64,000 nucleotides of DNA, taken from positions 1-64,000 of the forward strand of contig JBBHKE010001671.1 in NCBI GenBank assembly GCA_037447655.1. The letters run 5' to 3'. Origin of the DNA: Zygnema cylindricum (Eukaryota; Streptophyta; Zygnematophyceae; Zygnematales; Zygnemataceae). The stretch's first letter is position 1, and every line of letters starts with the position of its first letter. Positions 49,850-63,205 of this stretch are shown one piece after another. Below the pieces are notes generated by a model that was given only the letters and a program-made list of their open reading frames with translations, was not told where the DNA came from and did no database searches. The translations under genes were made by a program, and so were the position numbers.

Positions 49850-50386
49850 CACCGCCAATCGTTATTAGCGTTGTGTACGCTAATTCCGTCCCGCTTTTTT
49901 TTTTTATTCTCCATTAGTGTAGTTCATTCTATTTTTTTCTTTATTCTATTTAGGGTTATATTCAGTACGTTGTCTCTTAAATAGAGTGGTGTACGGTCAG
50001 TGTCAGACCGTACATAAATGTACCTTTTTAAGTTAAAAAAGTACAATAAATTAGTTTTAGTAACCGCGGACGCATGAGAATGTGCGTTCTAAAAAGGAAA
50101 AAAAACCAGGTCGTAAAAAATCCCGCTCGCACATATTCGTCCGACAGCCGCGTTTCGACCGTGTGAATGTACGATTTGTGTACGATTAGTCAGAATTTGT
50201 ACAAGGACCTATATTAGTGTAAGCATGTTTGCGACCGACATTTTTTTTTTCAAAGATCCAAATTACCATAACCAAACAATTAGAATGTATGATTTTTCCA
50301 AAATTTTCAAATTCTTAAATAGCGTACACCACAGTAATTATTTTTATACGCTAAAAAAACTTACACGCTAATAACGATTGGCGGTG
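49850..50386. mobile_element. TA-flanked MITE, first of three upstream of eIFiso4G
   Basis: Ends TA-CACCGCCAATCGTTATTAGCG and CGATTGGCGGTG-TA; about 537 bp. It is nearly identical in layout to 40404-40945 but in the opposite orientation (TTTTTTATTCTCCATTAGTG close to the left end). Confidence 0.75.
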
Positions 50387-50398
50387 TACAGTACAGTA

Positions 50399-50947
50399 CA
50401 CCGTCAATCGTTATTAGAGTAAAGGAATAAATAGCGTAATTTTTTTTTTAGTGTTATTAACACTAATCGGGAATTATTTTTTTTTGAAAAAAATATATAT
50501 ATACTAATTAATCCCTAACTGTAATTTGGGTTGTCCTGAATAATAAATACCCGCCCTTTCGATGTCTACAGTAGTATGTGTATTCGTATAGAATCTGACA
50601 ATTCGTACGCCGTGGTGCTGTTCACACGGTCGACGGACGAACATATGAGAACGTGATTTTTTTCGACGAGTTTGCATCTCTTTCTTCCAGTGCACATTCA
50701 CATGTGTGCGCAATAATGTTAAGGTCTTTTATGCCTTTGTAATTCAAAAAGTACCATTTCGTACAAAAATATCTTGTCCGTACGCCACACTATTTCCATA
50801 GCAGTGTACTTCCATTATTAACGCTAATTGAAAAAAAACCTAATTAGAATAATGGAAAAAATAGAATTATGGATTGTATTTCGGGTATTTTTTTTTGAAA
50901 AAAGGGCACCGAATTGGCGTTATACACTCTAATAGCGATTGACGGTG
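50399..50947. mobile_element. TA-flanked MITE, second of three upstream of eIFiso4G
   Basis: Ends TA-CACCGTCAATCGTTATTAGAG and CGATTGACGGTG-TA; about 549 bp, only 12 bp from the previous copy. Its interior belongs to the subfamily also present at 63416. Confidence 0.75.
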
Positions 50948-50985
50948 TACTGTACTGAACCAAAATTTAAGAAACCTAGTCTGTA

Positions 50986-51199
50986 CACCGCGAATCGTTA
51001 TTAGCGTCAAGGTTTTTTTCGCTACTTAAAACAGCTTTTCTCCGTACACACTTCTCGGATTGTAGATCTGACGGTCGGGATTGAAAGTTATCATTCTCAG
51101 CTTCCGATTGGTGGTCTAAAATTGAAAATCCAACAAGTGTGTACGGGGAAAAGATGTTTTAAGTGGCGAAAAAAACCTTGACGCTAATAACGATTCGCG
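50986..51199. mobile_element. Hairpin MITE, third of three upstream of eIFiso4G
   Basis: Ends TA-CACCGCGAATCGTTATTAGCG and CTAATAACGATTCGCG-TA. Nearly the whole 214-bp element is a long inverted repeat (AAGGTTTTTTTCGCTACTTA with its complement near 51150-51180), so it can fold into one hairpin. Confidence 0.75.
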
Positions 51200-51482
51200 T
51201 ATTTGGAAATTTCATTCGGCCGCAAGAAAATAGCCGCACGAAATTTCTATTATGGCAATTTTCCGCACGATAGCTAATTTATTTGTATGAATTTATGAAA
51301 TACTGTACTGTAGTTTGAAATTTCGAAACTCTTAACAAAGGGCGTCGTCTTGGTTTGGGCCAAGGGCGCAACAAAAACGGAAAACCGCGCGGTTGACTGC
51401 GAGCGCCTGCAATCTTAGAGGGTCTTGCACGGGTTTATGCAGTCTTTGTTCGTCTCTTTCTCTCTCTGCTGAAAACGCAGCC

Positions 51483-54400
51483 ATGGCCGCCACGGAGAGC
51501 GCGCCGGGCGCCTCCTCCGTTTCTATCGCTTCACCAGGTGAGAGTGAGAGCTTTTTCCTACCTACTGCTACCATGGTGCCTACTCTCTCGTGTGTTCAAC
51601 GTGTGTCAAATCATAAACCTTCAGGTTTTATAAACTAGTTTGTTGACAGAGGTTTTGGAAAGCTGTGAGCCAATGTGATTTTTCTAGGGTGTAGAGCTAT
51701 GGAGGTCGATTTCCATACCAAAAACGGGAGCAAACAAAAATGCCACTCCACTTTATTCGCTTTTCTCTTCACCTTGTTCGCTTATTATGTTGAAGAGTAT
51801 AACGTGAAGGGGTGATGAAGGATAGAGAGAGCGCACTAATTTTCGAGATAGCAAGGGAGTGAGGGTTAGTAGCATAGTTCAAAAGTAGGCGTTTTTATGG
51901 TAGGCCTTTGGTCGGCGCCTTAATCGTAAGTTGTGTTACGGGCTTTCCATATGATCTTCTTAGATCGCTACTTTGATCAGCGACCGTCCGATCGTCCGAA
52001 TCTGATGGTGTAAATAAATTTTTTTGGTCCGAATGTTTTAATTGGCCCGAATAGGTCCGAATACAATATGGGTCTTAAGGTCATATTGTATGTTTTGCAT
52101 ACAATAGGCATATTGTATGGGCCTACTTTCACCTACTTTTGAACTATGGTTTGTAGGGTATATATATCTTGGGGAAGTATGGGGAGGTGGACGCGTGTTA
52201 GAGACGGAGAGGCGACATGAACGAGTTTATTACGGTCAAGGAATGGTGTAGAGGAAGAGTAACCCTATCTTCTGCTCTACACAGTATTAACCGACACAGA
52301 AACAGCACGCTTAGAAGAGTAATGTCTCTCTTGAGAGGCGAGGTCTGAAGGAACTTTAGGCGTGATGTTTTTCAATTCCAAGGAACAAAGGATATTATTG
52401 TCCAGAAATTTAAAGGAGCCGGTGGTTGGAAGGTCAGTTAAGAAAGTTTTTTTTTTCACCGAGTATTTCAAGGGAGAGGTCTTACTATCCAGGTAGCTAG
52501 TTATAAGGTATCTTAGGCAGGAGAGGAATAGCCTTTCGAAATTTTATTGTTTCTCTGTCGGTGAGTGTTGTTACTGTTGCGTTGATATTTGAATTAGTAT
52601 TAGTTCGCTTTATTACTCCGTTTTTGGAGATATTGGTCATAATTCACTTCCTGAACTTAGTGGAAAAAAAAATGAAACACGGATTAGGCACTCACCAATA
52701 GAAAAGAAAATAATTTACATACTGAAAAATTCTAAAGGAAAAGAAAATAATCAAAGTTACCGTGCGTTCTACACAAAATGGTAATGGAAAGCGTAGCTTT
52801 GCAGATGACTCAGCTTCTGTCACCTCTACATCATCGGCACCAGTCAGTCTCCGACCTGGAGGATCCATTTCTTTACGCCCTGGAGGTGGTAGACCTTCCT
52901 TTTCTTTCAGGCCAGGTGGGGGTCTTGGACGCCCAGCTTCAGAAGGCATCCGCCCCGAGGTGAGCTTTAATTTTCTTTGGTTATGTGTTTTGTTTGAGAA
53001 TTTTGCAAGTTTACAGTAAATTATTGGAGCATCATTCCAAACCGTAGTATTAGCTTTCGAGAGAGGGAGACAGACATGCACGTGAACAGAAGGAAAATGT
53101 TTAAATTTTTAAGTGGAAGTTATAGAAGTTTCCTGTAAGAATTTTATTCTGTTTAGTTTGGTGGGAGGCAGATGGGCACACGAACAGAAAGAGCTTAAGT
53201 TTCCAATGCTTCTAAAAAGTTTAAGGTAAGTAGGTTTGATGAAGTTTGGTGGGTTGAGGGTCTTTCTTTCAGAAGAAAGCGCCGTCTGGTCCCCGTATCC
53301 GATATTCAGTGGCGGAGTTGATGGCACTGCAGCAGGTACTTTCTGATACCCTTTTTTAATTCTGAAAGTCTTTTTAAATGCTGAAGCCTTTTCTAATTCC
53401 GGCAGCCTTTTGAACCCTTGCACGGACGTCTGAGGTGTGGTCCATACCCTATTTTGATATTAGTTCTGTCAGCTAATTTTTGTTTCTTTTGGCTGAATTT
53501 TAGATGTGAACTTGAGGAACATTCCAGTAAACGTATTAAACATATTGTTTTCAATCGTAATGGAAATGGCGCCGGTGTGCTTGCTTAATACCGTTCAAGT
53601 ATTTGCTTTTAGACGTTCATGTGCACATGATTTTTCTACATATGACAAAAGTATAGGGTCTTCAGGCATTTATACTACTGAGTATTGGTTTTTGTGGTTG
53701 GAAGAGCCATGTATACGTGCAGCAGAAAATGGGAAATGAAAAAACCAGGAGAATCATCTAAGGTTTGATATTTAAACGCCTAGCAATTTGGAAAAATAGT
53801 GTCAACTTGATTCTAGGTTTACAGTTGTGCTAAAAATGTTGGAGCACAAGCGAAGAATGAGAGAAACCGCCTTGTTTTCGGGTGATCTTATCTATTTATA
53901 TGTGTTTGCATCAGAAAGTCTGAGATAGTGGAGATCCTTAAGCTGTTTACTTTGAGCCATTCTGAAAAGAAAAGTGGAGTAATACTGGAACTGACACTGA
54001 CTCTGACTTTTTGGATTCTGGCTCACCTATTTACGCATTTATTGAGTTCTCAACCACATACGGTTCAATTTTGATGCAAGTAGTTAATAAGAGTCTTACA
54101 CAAGTTTCACCTTAAGCCGTATCACGAATGCCCAAATGGCCCATGTGAAAGCGAGAACTATTTTGGATGATTTTACAGGAAATTTCCTGATTTGTTGGAG
54201 AATCGTCATTGCTCCCTCCATAATTTGAAAGGAGAAAATTGACATTTGATTTTTACCCAACCTCTGAAATCAATGTTGCCATGTTCTACAATCATACAAC
54301 AGGTTTGCAGTGATTCAGTTGACAATTGATGTTGGTGATGGGGAGGGTGTAAGCACTAGATTGTTCACAAGAACAAGAAGTTAACATGCATACTTGTTGC

Positions 54401-57400
54401 CTCTGTAAGGGGAATTTCAATTCCTGTTTGACCCTAATAATATGTCCGGTAGTCACTGAGGCGGAACCTTCGAGTTTGCCGTAAGGCATATCTTTTTGTT
54501 CTTTTCACATCATAGCCAATATTTGCGGTGCTCAGGCAAGTTGTTGCTGTTAACATTCTGTTAAAATCTACAAGATGGAGAACCAACGACTCTGGAGAAA
54601 AGTATATATGTTGCTATTTTTTTAAATTGTATTCATCTGTGGGGTTTATTTGCTGTTTATTTTTGGGATTCCTGCAGACAGGCCTGACTGCACCGCGAGA
54701 GGTCACTGAAGCCAATGAAGAGATTCTGGGGGTTGGAGAAAGTTCAGGAACGGAAGTTAACTGGCAGCAGCGCAAGCCATTGCCTCCGGTATGGAACAGA
54801 ACCGGGTGAATCAGGGGAGAGATAGTTGAGTCTACCTGCTTTTGACTGCTGTCAACCCTACTTGCTGATTTAGATTGTCTGTTGCACAGTAGTCTTGCTG
54901 AGAGACTCATGTCAGTGGTTATGTACACCCTTAAAAACTGACAAGCTACTTTCCCACCATTCCCATCTCATCGCAGGCACCTGTGGGTGATGGAGGTCCG
55001 TGTGCTTCTTAAGACTGACTAGCTAGTTTTCCACCATTTCTTTTGCATGACAGACCTCTGGACGGTGGGGGTTTAGATGTTCCTTAAAATTTACTGTCTA
55101 ATTTTCCACCATTCCTTTCGCACCGCAGGCACCTGTGAATGATGGAGGTTCGCGTGCTAGTAATGATGACCAGAAACGTGACTGGCGTGCTCGGCCGGCT
55201 GAGAATTCACAACAGCAGCCTCAGGCAGCAGCACAGGGTAGTCGTGACGGTGGTCCTAGACGAGCTGAACAGCGTGGACGAAACGATTCTCAAAACAGAC
55301 CGGCTCAGCAACAACAGCAGCAGCAGCAGCCTGCAGCTTCAGGGGTAAGATGTTTGAACCTCTGGCATGTCCACTTCTACTAGCTAGTTTAATAAGGTTG
55401 TTTCACTGTCTTCGAGCTTAGAGAGTAGCTATTGCTACCCTACTCTGTAACTGTAAAATTTTCAACCCGTACAATGAACAACAAAAAGAAATGGAGGATT
55501 TCATCTATGGGCTTAACTGTACATTTTATCCGTAGAGTTTTGTGTTGCATATGTATTTCGCCAAATGATGTACTTTTTTTTAAGTAACTGAAGTGTATGC
55601 ACATATTTGCGCAGTTGCTTTTGTGCTATTGTGCAATTCGTCTTTGCTGATGGAATATGTGCACATTCTTCTAATTTTGTTTGCATTTTCGTTTTTAATA
55701 TCCAGCCAATGAGAGTTTTTAAAGTGGGAGTTGCTGGGGCTAATGCTTTGTAAGAGGTCAGAGCTGTTATATGCTTTTTATTGAACTGTTCCCATAAACT
55801 CTCAGACCTAAAATTCGTCTGAGGGTGCTTGATGAAATGACATTGAGGGTATGCCGGCTGGTTTTGAATGGTTGGAGACAGATTGTCATTCTGTTTGTTG
55901 TACAGCATTATCCTAGAAGCTGCCACTCTTCCTCTTTGAAAGATATTTTCAGTTTATGTATCCAAAGTTCAAGTAAATTCATTTTTATTTGCATTGTCAT
56001 GACCTTAGCATTTTGATCAGCATAAACGGTTTTGGATTTAAAAGTCATTGGGTATCGATGTCTAGTTATATATGTGAAGAAGTGACATGCTGCTCTGTAG
56101 ATGGCAACAATGTATTTGTACAAATCGTGTAGCGCCTGAAGGTGGGTGACTTTTTAAAACTGCTGGTGTTTATAATGTTGAGACAGTTTTGTTGAGTTTT
56201 GGCACAAGAAATAACTTGGTACACCGCCCATTGTTATTGGAGTTCATAGCACTGATTTGGTCCTGACTTATTTTTGCCCGAAAACTATAAAATAAGTGAA
56301 CTACAATCTGTGGCGTCTCCTTCCACTAATCGCAGTTATATCAATAACTTCACTCTAATAGCGATGGGTGGTTTAAGCATTTTTGTACAAGTGTATCTTC
56401 CCAAGCAGTGTTTTATTAACCGCAGAGGAGTATTGGATGTGGTTGTTTGCACAGGGGGAGCCTGGAGGTCCAGCACTAGCTATTGTCCGTGCTTCAAATC
56501 CATGGATGGCAAGAAGAGGTGAATCAGAAAGTGAAAAGGAACGTGTTCTTCGTACAGTGAAAGGGTGTGTAACTCTTTTTTGAGCACTTCATTTGTATTT
56601 GCATTAATTTTTTCCTGGACAGAAGTATCACGCTTAGTGTGTGTATACTTATGTTCTTGCACTGCACTAGAAGAGTGCTGTACTCTTTGTGACAGTGATA
56701 TGTCCCGGTGATTATGATTGACTTGGACTTGTTAGCAATATAGGTGTGTGCAAGTCGATGGTCGTGTATTTTTTTTTTTGTGAAGTCCCCCGTTTTAGCT
56801 GTTTTTAGTTCTTTCTGGTACTTTCCTTTCGCTAATTTTAACAGGGTTAGTGTTCTTAGAAATTTTAGCATTGTTTTTCCACTAGCACCAGAGAATATGA
56901 TGATAGTAGAGCCATTGAATGTAGCAACGCATGACAAATGTTATCAAGTTCTGCTGTTCACAGTTGTTTCTGTTTAAACCTGTGGGATGGGCAGAATATT
57001 GAACAAATTGACTCCGGAAAAGTACGAGGTGCTACTGGAACAGACATTGCATGCCGGTATCAGCACACCTGACCTTCTTCAGGTATCGCTTTATTCTCAT
57101 TGCCCTCATGCTCTCTCGCTTTTGCCACCCCAACTCTCTCTTTCTCTCTAACGAGAGAAGAGGGATAGAAGGGGAAAATAAGGTAGAGAGTAGAAAGAGG
57201 ATAGAGTGGCTCGAAGGGAAAGGAAAAGAGAATAAAGTAGAGAGTAGAGGGAGGATAGACCGAGCACGCTCTATTTTGCCTATTGGCACACCGGAGCTTT
57301 TTCAGGTATTACTGGTGGCAGCCATTGCCTTCAATATAATTGCTGCGTGTATTCTGGCGCTCATGGAAAATTTGCTGTGGGTAGGAGGAATGATAAGCTG

Positions 57401-60301
57401 AAAGGTTGAGGAAACCAACACATTGACGCAGTTTATTTGATGGATTTATTCAAGTAGGGAAGAGTTGTATTTTCTTTTCCAGTTTGGCCTGGCGCCAGTG
57501 GACGTTGTATGGGCTGGAAAATTTATCATATCCTTGAGAGAGCCCTTTCAAGGCGCTCTTCAAATGATTAAAATATGTTTCGTCCGACACAATAATGTAA
57601 CCCTGGGATCTACGTATTAGCAGTTAACATGTGTATTGCTACTTAACTGTCCATAGCTGGGCTATACGGATAAGAGGGATAGCTACTAGGTTGTTGCATA
57701 ACAGGTGCTGTTGGTGTGTACCTCTGGCGTGTTTTTCAATCAACCCTTTTAAATAAATAATCATAGCTTCTTCTATATTCTTTTGCTTGTTAACATGATA
57801 GGAAGTACAAAATAATTTTGTTAGTATTATTTGGTTAGTCGGTACTAGCAAACCATGACGCTCTGCGCCGTCAAATCGACGGCACTACTGCAATGGATTC
57901 CACTTTATAATTGTTTGTAGTTTTTTGGCAGGCGGTTATTGCGTTACTTTTTGAGAAAGCAGTTCTGGAGCCGACATTCTGCTCCATGTATGCACAGTTG
58001 TGTGTGTCACTCAATATTGCACTTCCAGAATTTCCTCCTGGGCCACCAGTGAATGGGGTAGATCAAAAACCTGTAACTTTTCGACGTGTTCTTTTGAATA
58101 CTTGTCAAGAGGAGTTTATGGGAGCGGCTGCTTTGAGAGATGAAGTACGCACCATGACAAAACCAGATCAGGTGAGCACAAATTTCCGGCTCATAGGGTA
58201 ATTACACATTCTCGATTCCTATGTTGCTGGCTTTTCATCGCAGTAATTGTATAGAAAAATGTATCATTTGTACAGTTTTCTGTACAATTACTGTGATTAC
58301 TGGCAGTAATGCCTGTAATCGTGTATTGTGTGTAGTTACCCTCTCACTAACAGAAAATAGTGTTAATAATGCTATTTTTTTTTTGAAGATTGGCTGTGTT
58401 TCGCGGACCTGAATTAGAATAAAAACCGCTAAAATGAACCCTACGCTGTATATTTCTTAACCCTAATAATGATTTACGTTGTACTTAAAACGGTGACGGG
58501 AGAAAGAGGGGCAAAGCAAAGTAAGTTTTCTGACCCCATGGTGGTATGAAGCTGATAGAGAATTATGAAATTATGCTTTTCTGTCTATGCTTTTTGTTCA
58601 TTGCATAAGGTTGATCTTTGTCTCCTCTGCTGAGCAAACTCTTTGTCACATATGCAGGCATTATTGAGACAAGAAAAAGAGCGCCTGGTGAAGCTTCGAA
58701 CTCTTGGGAATATCCGTTTCATCGGAGAGCTCTTCAAGCAGAAAATGATTCCTGAGAAGATTGTGCATGCTTGCGTTCAGGTTTGTTCATCTTTTTTGTA
58801 TCAGCTTTTGTCAAAGTTCAAAAGAGGTCGATGAGTTGTGCGTTTGACAGCAGCCTTTGTTTTGGAAGGGAGGGAGACATTACTGTAACCGGTTGACTGA
58901 ATTTGACTTCATCATGGGACATAAAATGATTCCTTTTTTTTGGACATTTGCTGGCTGAACCAGGAACTGATGGGTGATGAGAAAATCGATCCAGAGGAAG
59001 AGAATTTGGAGGCTCTATGCCAGCTGTTGAAGACGACAGGGAAGGGACTGGAGGAAAGTACTAGGGGGAAAGTTGCTTTGGAAGAATACTGCCGGCGTGT
59101 AAAGCAGCTTGGGAACAACAATCGACTCGCTTCTCGTCTTCGTTTCATGTGTAAAGACCTTCTGGACATGCGAGCAAATAAATGGGTCCCACGTCGTAAA
59201 GAAGTGAAGGCTATGACAATTGCCGATATTCATGCTGAAGCGGCCGCCAACTTGGGTTTGCGTCCCGGTGCCACGTCAGCTCTACGTAACGCTACTTCCG
59301 GTGGGTCACGCGATGCTCCACTTTTCCCTATGGGTCCTTCATGGGCTAGTAACATGCCTGGAGCCCCTCAGGGCCGGCCGTCAACCATAGGGCTTGGAGT
59401 CGATTTAGATGGTTGGGAAACTGTGGCAGTGGGAAGGCGACCGAGGCAGGGTCAAAGTGGAGGTCTCTTATCATCAGCACCTCCTAGGAACCTGTCTTCT
59501 GCGGGTGGTTTGGCTATGGGTCCGGGGATGGGACCTGCGAGAGAGGTTCCTGCGTCAGCCTTTGTTGGAAAGCCTAGTGCTCTCGTGGGAACTCCACAGC
59601 CGTTGGCTGGGAGTGCGACACCTGGTGGTAGATCAATTACCGGAGCTTTGCCGTCTGTTTCCGCTCCACCTGCGGCTAAGCCGGCTGGGGGTCGGGAACC
59701 GGCAGTTTCGGAGAAACCAACGTCAGTTAAGAAATGGGAGGGACTAGTAGAGAGGAAAACCGGATCTCTTCTGCAAGAGTACATTGCAGTTGCTGATCTG
59801 GTTGAAGCAGCTGCTTGTGTGTCGGAACTGGAAGCTCCCAATCTTCACGGTCGATTGGTACAAGAATTTGTCCAGAGAGCAATTGAAGAGAAGCAGAGAG
59901 AACAGCAACTTATGGCAAAGCTTCTCGCACACTTACATTCGACGAAGGTGGTATCTGGTACTGCCATAGAGGAGGGCTTATTGGTGGTCGCAGAGATGCT
60001 GGATGATATGGTTCTGGATGCACCGAATGCAGTGAAAGTCACAGGAGAACTTGTCGGTCGTTTATGTTTATCAGGAGCTCTCCAGATAAGCCTGTTACCA
60101 GCAATGGTAGAGAAAATGCTCGATGGTTCATACAGAACCGACCTCGTTTCTGCTACTTTGAAGGCAGTGAAGGCAGAGGGAAGCAGAGATGTGTTGGTGG
60201 AGAGTGTCAGGAAAGTCGAATCGCAACTTAGAAAGCTCCTCGATCCCGGTGCATTGGATAAGATGTTGAAGGAGTGGGACATTCCGGCCACTGCTTCCTG
60301 A
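51483..60301 (+). CDS. eIFiso4G: Eukaryotic initiation factor eIFiso4G (plant eIF4G isoform)
   Basis: Eleven exons (51483-51537, 52757-52959, 53273-53335, 54516-54539, 54678-54788, 55129-55344, 56455-56564, 56995-57082, 57932-58171, 58658-58780, 58964-60301) join in phase to about 856 aa. The N-terminus has three LRPGG-type motifs. The eIF4E-binding motif YSVAELM (Y97, L102, M103) fits YxxxxL-hydrophobic. DWRARP and a run of eight Gln follow. The MIF4G domain starts at [12 protein letters not shown] (about 258) and ends near [11 protein letters not shown] (about 485). The MA3 domain spans about 674-835. With no W2 domain and only about 856 aa, it matches plant eIFiso4G. It is the scaffold bridging cap-bound eIFiso4E, eIF4A and eIF3. 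The 24-nt exon 4 and the weak acceptor of exon 2 are the least certain parts. Confidence 0.93.
51873..52148. mobile_element. TIR element, family C, copy 4, in eIFiso4G intron 1
   Basis: Intact ends CATAGTTCAAAAGTAGG and CCTACTTTTGAACTATG. The flanks GTTAGTAG and GTTTGTAG match at 7 of 8 positions, consistent with an 8-bp duplication. At 276 bp this is the reference intact copy in the window. Confidence 0.8.
54945..55150. repeat. Triplicated 3' splice site of eIFiso4G exon 6
   Basis: Three head-to-tail units of 75-77 bp each carry TTTTCCACCATT, an acceptor and exon-like sequence. The acceptors are TCATCGCAG/GCACCTGTG (54976), GCATGACAG/ACCTCTGG (55053) and the used GCACCGCAG/GCACCTGTG (55128). 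The upstream two soon meet stop codons or shift frame, so they are decoys. Confidence 0.75.
56222..56366. mobile_element. Short MITE in an eIFiso4G intron
   Basis: GTACACCGCCCATTGTTATTGGAG and ACTCTAATAGCGATGGGTGG are inverted ends about 140 bp apart, ending about 90 bp before the acceptor of exon 7. Confidence 0.5.
57285..57310 (+). repeat. Partial copy of the end of eIFiso4G exon 8 and its donor
   Basis: GGCACACCGGAGCTTTTTCAG/GT mirrors the real exon 8 end AGCACACCTGACCTTCTTCAG/GT at 57062-57084. Using this second donor instead of 57082 would add 223 nt and shift the frame, so it is a decoy or noise site. Confidence 0.55.
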
Positions 60302-61300
60302 AACACCACGGATCCTGGGTACGTTTAATCTTATCAAAAGGCCGGTCTTTTCGGGTTATTTTTGTCTGCGGTGAGTCAGTCTACTGGCTCTGCAGGTTCT
60401 TTTGGAGAGTGGCAGAAAATTTTGTTTTTTCTGCATTCCACATAATCGAATAGAACAAGTCGAAGGACAGTCAAATTGAGTGGGCCACAGTTTGCTGGTG
60501 GGATGTGGATTAGAGGGCAGGTAGTAGTAACTTGCAACGGGCTTTTTTTTCTATTGTGACCAATCAGTCCCCTGCAACGGTAAAGCATTCGCATGCTGTG
60601 ATTTGACGAGAATGCGGATGGTTGTGGATGGGCGTTGTATTAGAGATTAATCTTTTGGGTAGTAGGAATTTTTAATGTGGCAAAAAACCCCATTTTTGGG
60701 GCGTGAAACCGGAGGATTGAAAGGTTGTAGTGCCAATAGAACGGCAGGTTTGCCGGCTACCATAGCACTCTTTTTCTGTGCTGTGATGCGAATGTATTTG
60801 CAAGTTTTTAAGTTTTGTGGCTCATTGTGGAGATATTGGTCTGTGCTATGATGGAATGAGATGTAATGGTGTGATGTTTTGAGATGTTTTGAGATGAAAG
60901 GAGGTGTAAGGAGATCGGATGAGATATCAGTCTTTTCTAACGCTTGGTGTTTGGTGGTTCCATGAGGCAAAGGAAACTTCAGGGTTTATTTTAGAAACCG
61001 CAGTATCGCACCGTTAATGAATGCTGCAGAAGGTTTTATTTAATATTTCTGCAGTTTTGAGCCGTTGAGCTTAACAGTTTCATTAGATAAATGATCCGTT
61101 CGATGTATGGTTATTGGATAAATTATTTATCACTAGTACTTGTGGAAACTTGACTGACTAATTCTTTTACTGTGCCTGCTTGTCTTTTTCGTCTACTTTA
61201 AAACAGCTGGAATACAGGTATGAGCCTTTTGGAAAATGAAGCATAAGAAGGGTCTTGATTTATACCTGATCCAGGGGTACACATGGTAGTGACTTTTGCT
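60302..61300. other. 3' flank of eIFiso4G
   Basis: The 3' untranslated region should lie here. No clear polyadenylation hexamer can be singled out and no other gene is visible. Confidence 0.35.
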
Positions 61301-61307
61301 CTCCATT

Positions 61308-61530
61308 GTGCCACTGTGAATTGTTGTTAATAAAACTAATTCATTCCCGTTTTTTATTTGGTACTCTTTAACTCCAAAAGTGTTGTGAATACTAAGTGGT
61401 TTTTTCTCAACTTAATTTCCTTTTGTGGTTTCAAACCATCTATGTGATTCTCCCTGGAAACATAAGGTATTAACACAAACAGTCCCCACACTAATTATTT
61501 CTTCATGCTAACAGCGATACATTGTAGTTG
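61308..61530. mobile_element. Highly diverged MITE-like sequence
   Basis: GCCACTGTGAATTGTTGTTAATA and GCTAACAGCGATACATTGTAG retain the pattern of CACCG-family ends in inverse orientation, about 220 bp apart. Confidence 0.3.
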
Positions 61531-61930
61531 CTCATGTTTTGGATTTTTTCGGATTGAAAATGTTTTGTGGTCGTTTATTTGTAATAATAAGTGAAAAGAT
61601 TTGTACGGTTACTGGATTGTGAGCAGTACGACTCCGTTTCAGATATTACTGTTGTGTGCTCAGGAGCATGTTCAAATCTTAATAGCTTCAAATATTAATA
61701 GCTTCAATAGTTGATCTTAACTAGAGGTGATATACACTCTGGTTGTTGTTGACAAAGGAAACTCGACGTTCTCGAGGTGTTGCTCTGTTTTACTTCTCCT
61801 TCTATCAATTACCTTTACTGTACAACTAGGCCATCTGTTTTGTTTAGGATTGTAAAAGTTGTAACATTGAAGTGCCCGTCTGAACATAGTATCTCAATCA
61901 TCTGGCCTTCACAACCGTATACTGAAAATT
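61531..61930. other. Intergenic, nothing recognised
   Basis: AT-rich, with no reading frame or repeat structure that I can support. Confidence 0.3.
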
Positions 61931-61939
61931 AGGTTATCT

Positions 61940-62760
61940 AAGAAGGTGCGATGGTAAACCATTTGAGTACATGGGAACAAAAAGTTTAAAGGAAAAGCCG
62001 AATGAAACTCTGAAAACGTATAAGGAAGCAAACAAATTGAAAACGATAACCTCTGCAAGCGAAACCAAGTGTGTACTGATGATGGTATGGAGTATAGCAA
62101 GCCACAACTAATGGAGATCATGACTAAGATGTCGAACCACATTTCTCCTAGTGGAAATGCTATTTTTGTGCACTCGTATCCTCTTAGCACACGTGGGAAA
62201 ATATGCATGTGAAATTCCAGAAGATCGGAATGGAAAGCATTCAAAAGATTATCAAAATTGAAAACCTTTGTGGAGTATCAGGTCTCTGTGGTAGGGTTTC
62301 ATGAAGTAATTTATTGGTGTAAACCTATAGAATGGTGAAGGATTTCTATGTTAAGAAAAGATAAAGAATCAAAATCGTATCATATTGGATTTTTACAGTG
62401 CGATATCTGCACCAAGATTCCGTATAGTCATAGAATATGAGTATAGGATGGGAGTACACCGGGCACTCCCCATGATTGTCAAATAATGTATGACCATACT
62501 TCCTCAGTGTTGTGGCGTATGACAATGTCAATTTGGACGTAAACCGACAAGTAGATGATGAAAAGTGTTGTTTTAAGACAAGGTCGTAAAGTAAGGACAC
62601 AACAGTAAGAGTGTTTCGATTGTATCTACAATCTTTACTTATCCAGTTTTGACATTCTATTCGAGGTATGCAGATCTTGTTCAGTCGGATTTGTTGAATC
62701 CAAAACTTTCTAAGTGTAGACAGTTTTGAACTCCCTGTTATCCCCAAAAAAAATACCACT
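61940..62760 (-). mobile_element. Possible LINE-like 3' fragment, third copy
   Basis: GCGATGGTAAACCATTTGAG near 61949 matches the 3' motif at 27959 and 866. The minus strand carries two broken frames (62244-61909 and 62759-62346) without a recognisable domain. The family link rests only on the short motif and A-rich context. Confidence 0.25.
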
Positions 62761-63050
62761 AATCCAAAAAAGCTGACAAAAATTTCGCCCTTTCAATTCT
62801 CTATCCATTGACGTGCAACTCAATCCTAAATGTTACCTAATTTTTGCAAAAACAACCAATATAATACGGATTTTCATATTATACAAAAAGATGTATAGTA
62901 TGAGTATAGTATGGAACTTCTATTTCGTGCGTTAAAACGATGTTATACTCAAAGAGATTTCCCTAAATTTGTACAAATCTTATCTTACATATCATGGAAC
63001 TTATTCTGCATTATAACTCGCAATTGATACCACACGGAGCCATAATCTAT
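62761..63050. other. Intergenic, nothing recognised
   Basis: No gene or repeat boundary was seen. Phrases such as TATAGTATGAGTATAGTATG recall family C interiors. Confidence 0.25.
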
Positions 63051-63054
63051 TTCT

Positions 63055-63205
63055 CCTTGAAGAGAGGGAGGGAGGGAGGGAGAGAGGGAGAGAGGGAAAG
63101 AGGGAGGGAGAGTGAAAAGGGAGGGGAGAGGTTGGAGGGGGAAGGGGAGGGAGAGGGGGAGGGGACGGGGGGAGGGCCGGGGGAGAGGGATGGAGGGAAG
63201 GAAGG
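63055..63205. repeat. GA/GGGA low-complexity tract
   Basis: GGGAGAGAGGGA-type purine repeat. The open frames across it on both strands are translated low complexity. Confidence 0.8.

Noticed and set aside
58940-58963. Start of a 453-codon frame at 58940 as the translation start of a gene
   Set aside because: These bases are intron before a GAACCAG acceptor. The upstream exons continue the MIF4G domain in phase.
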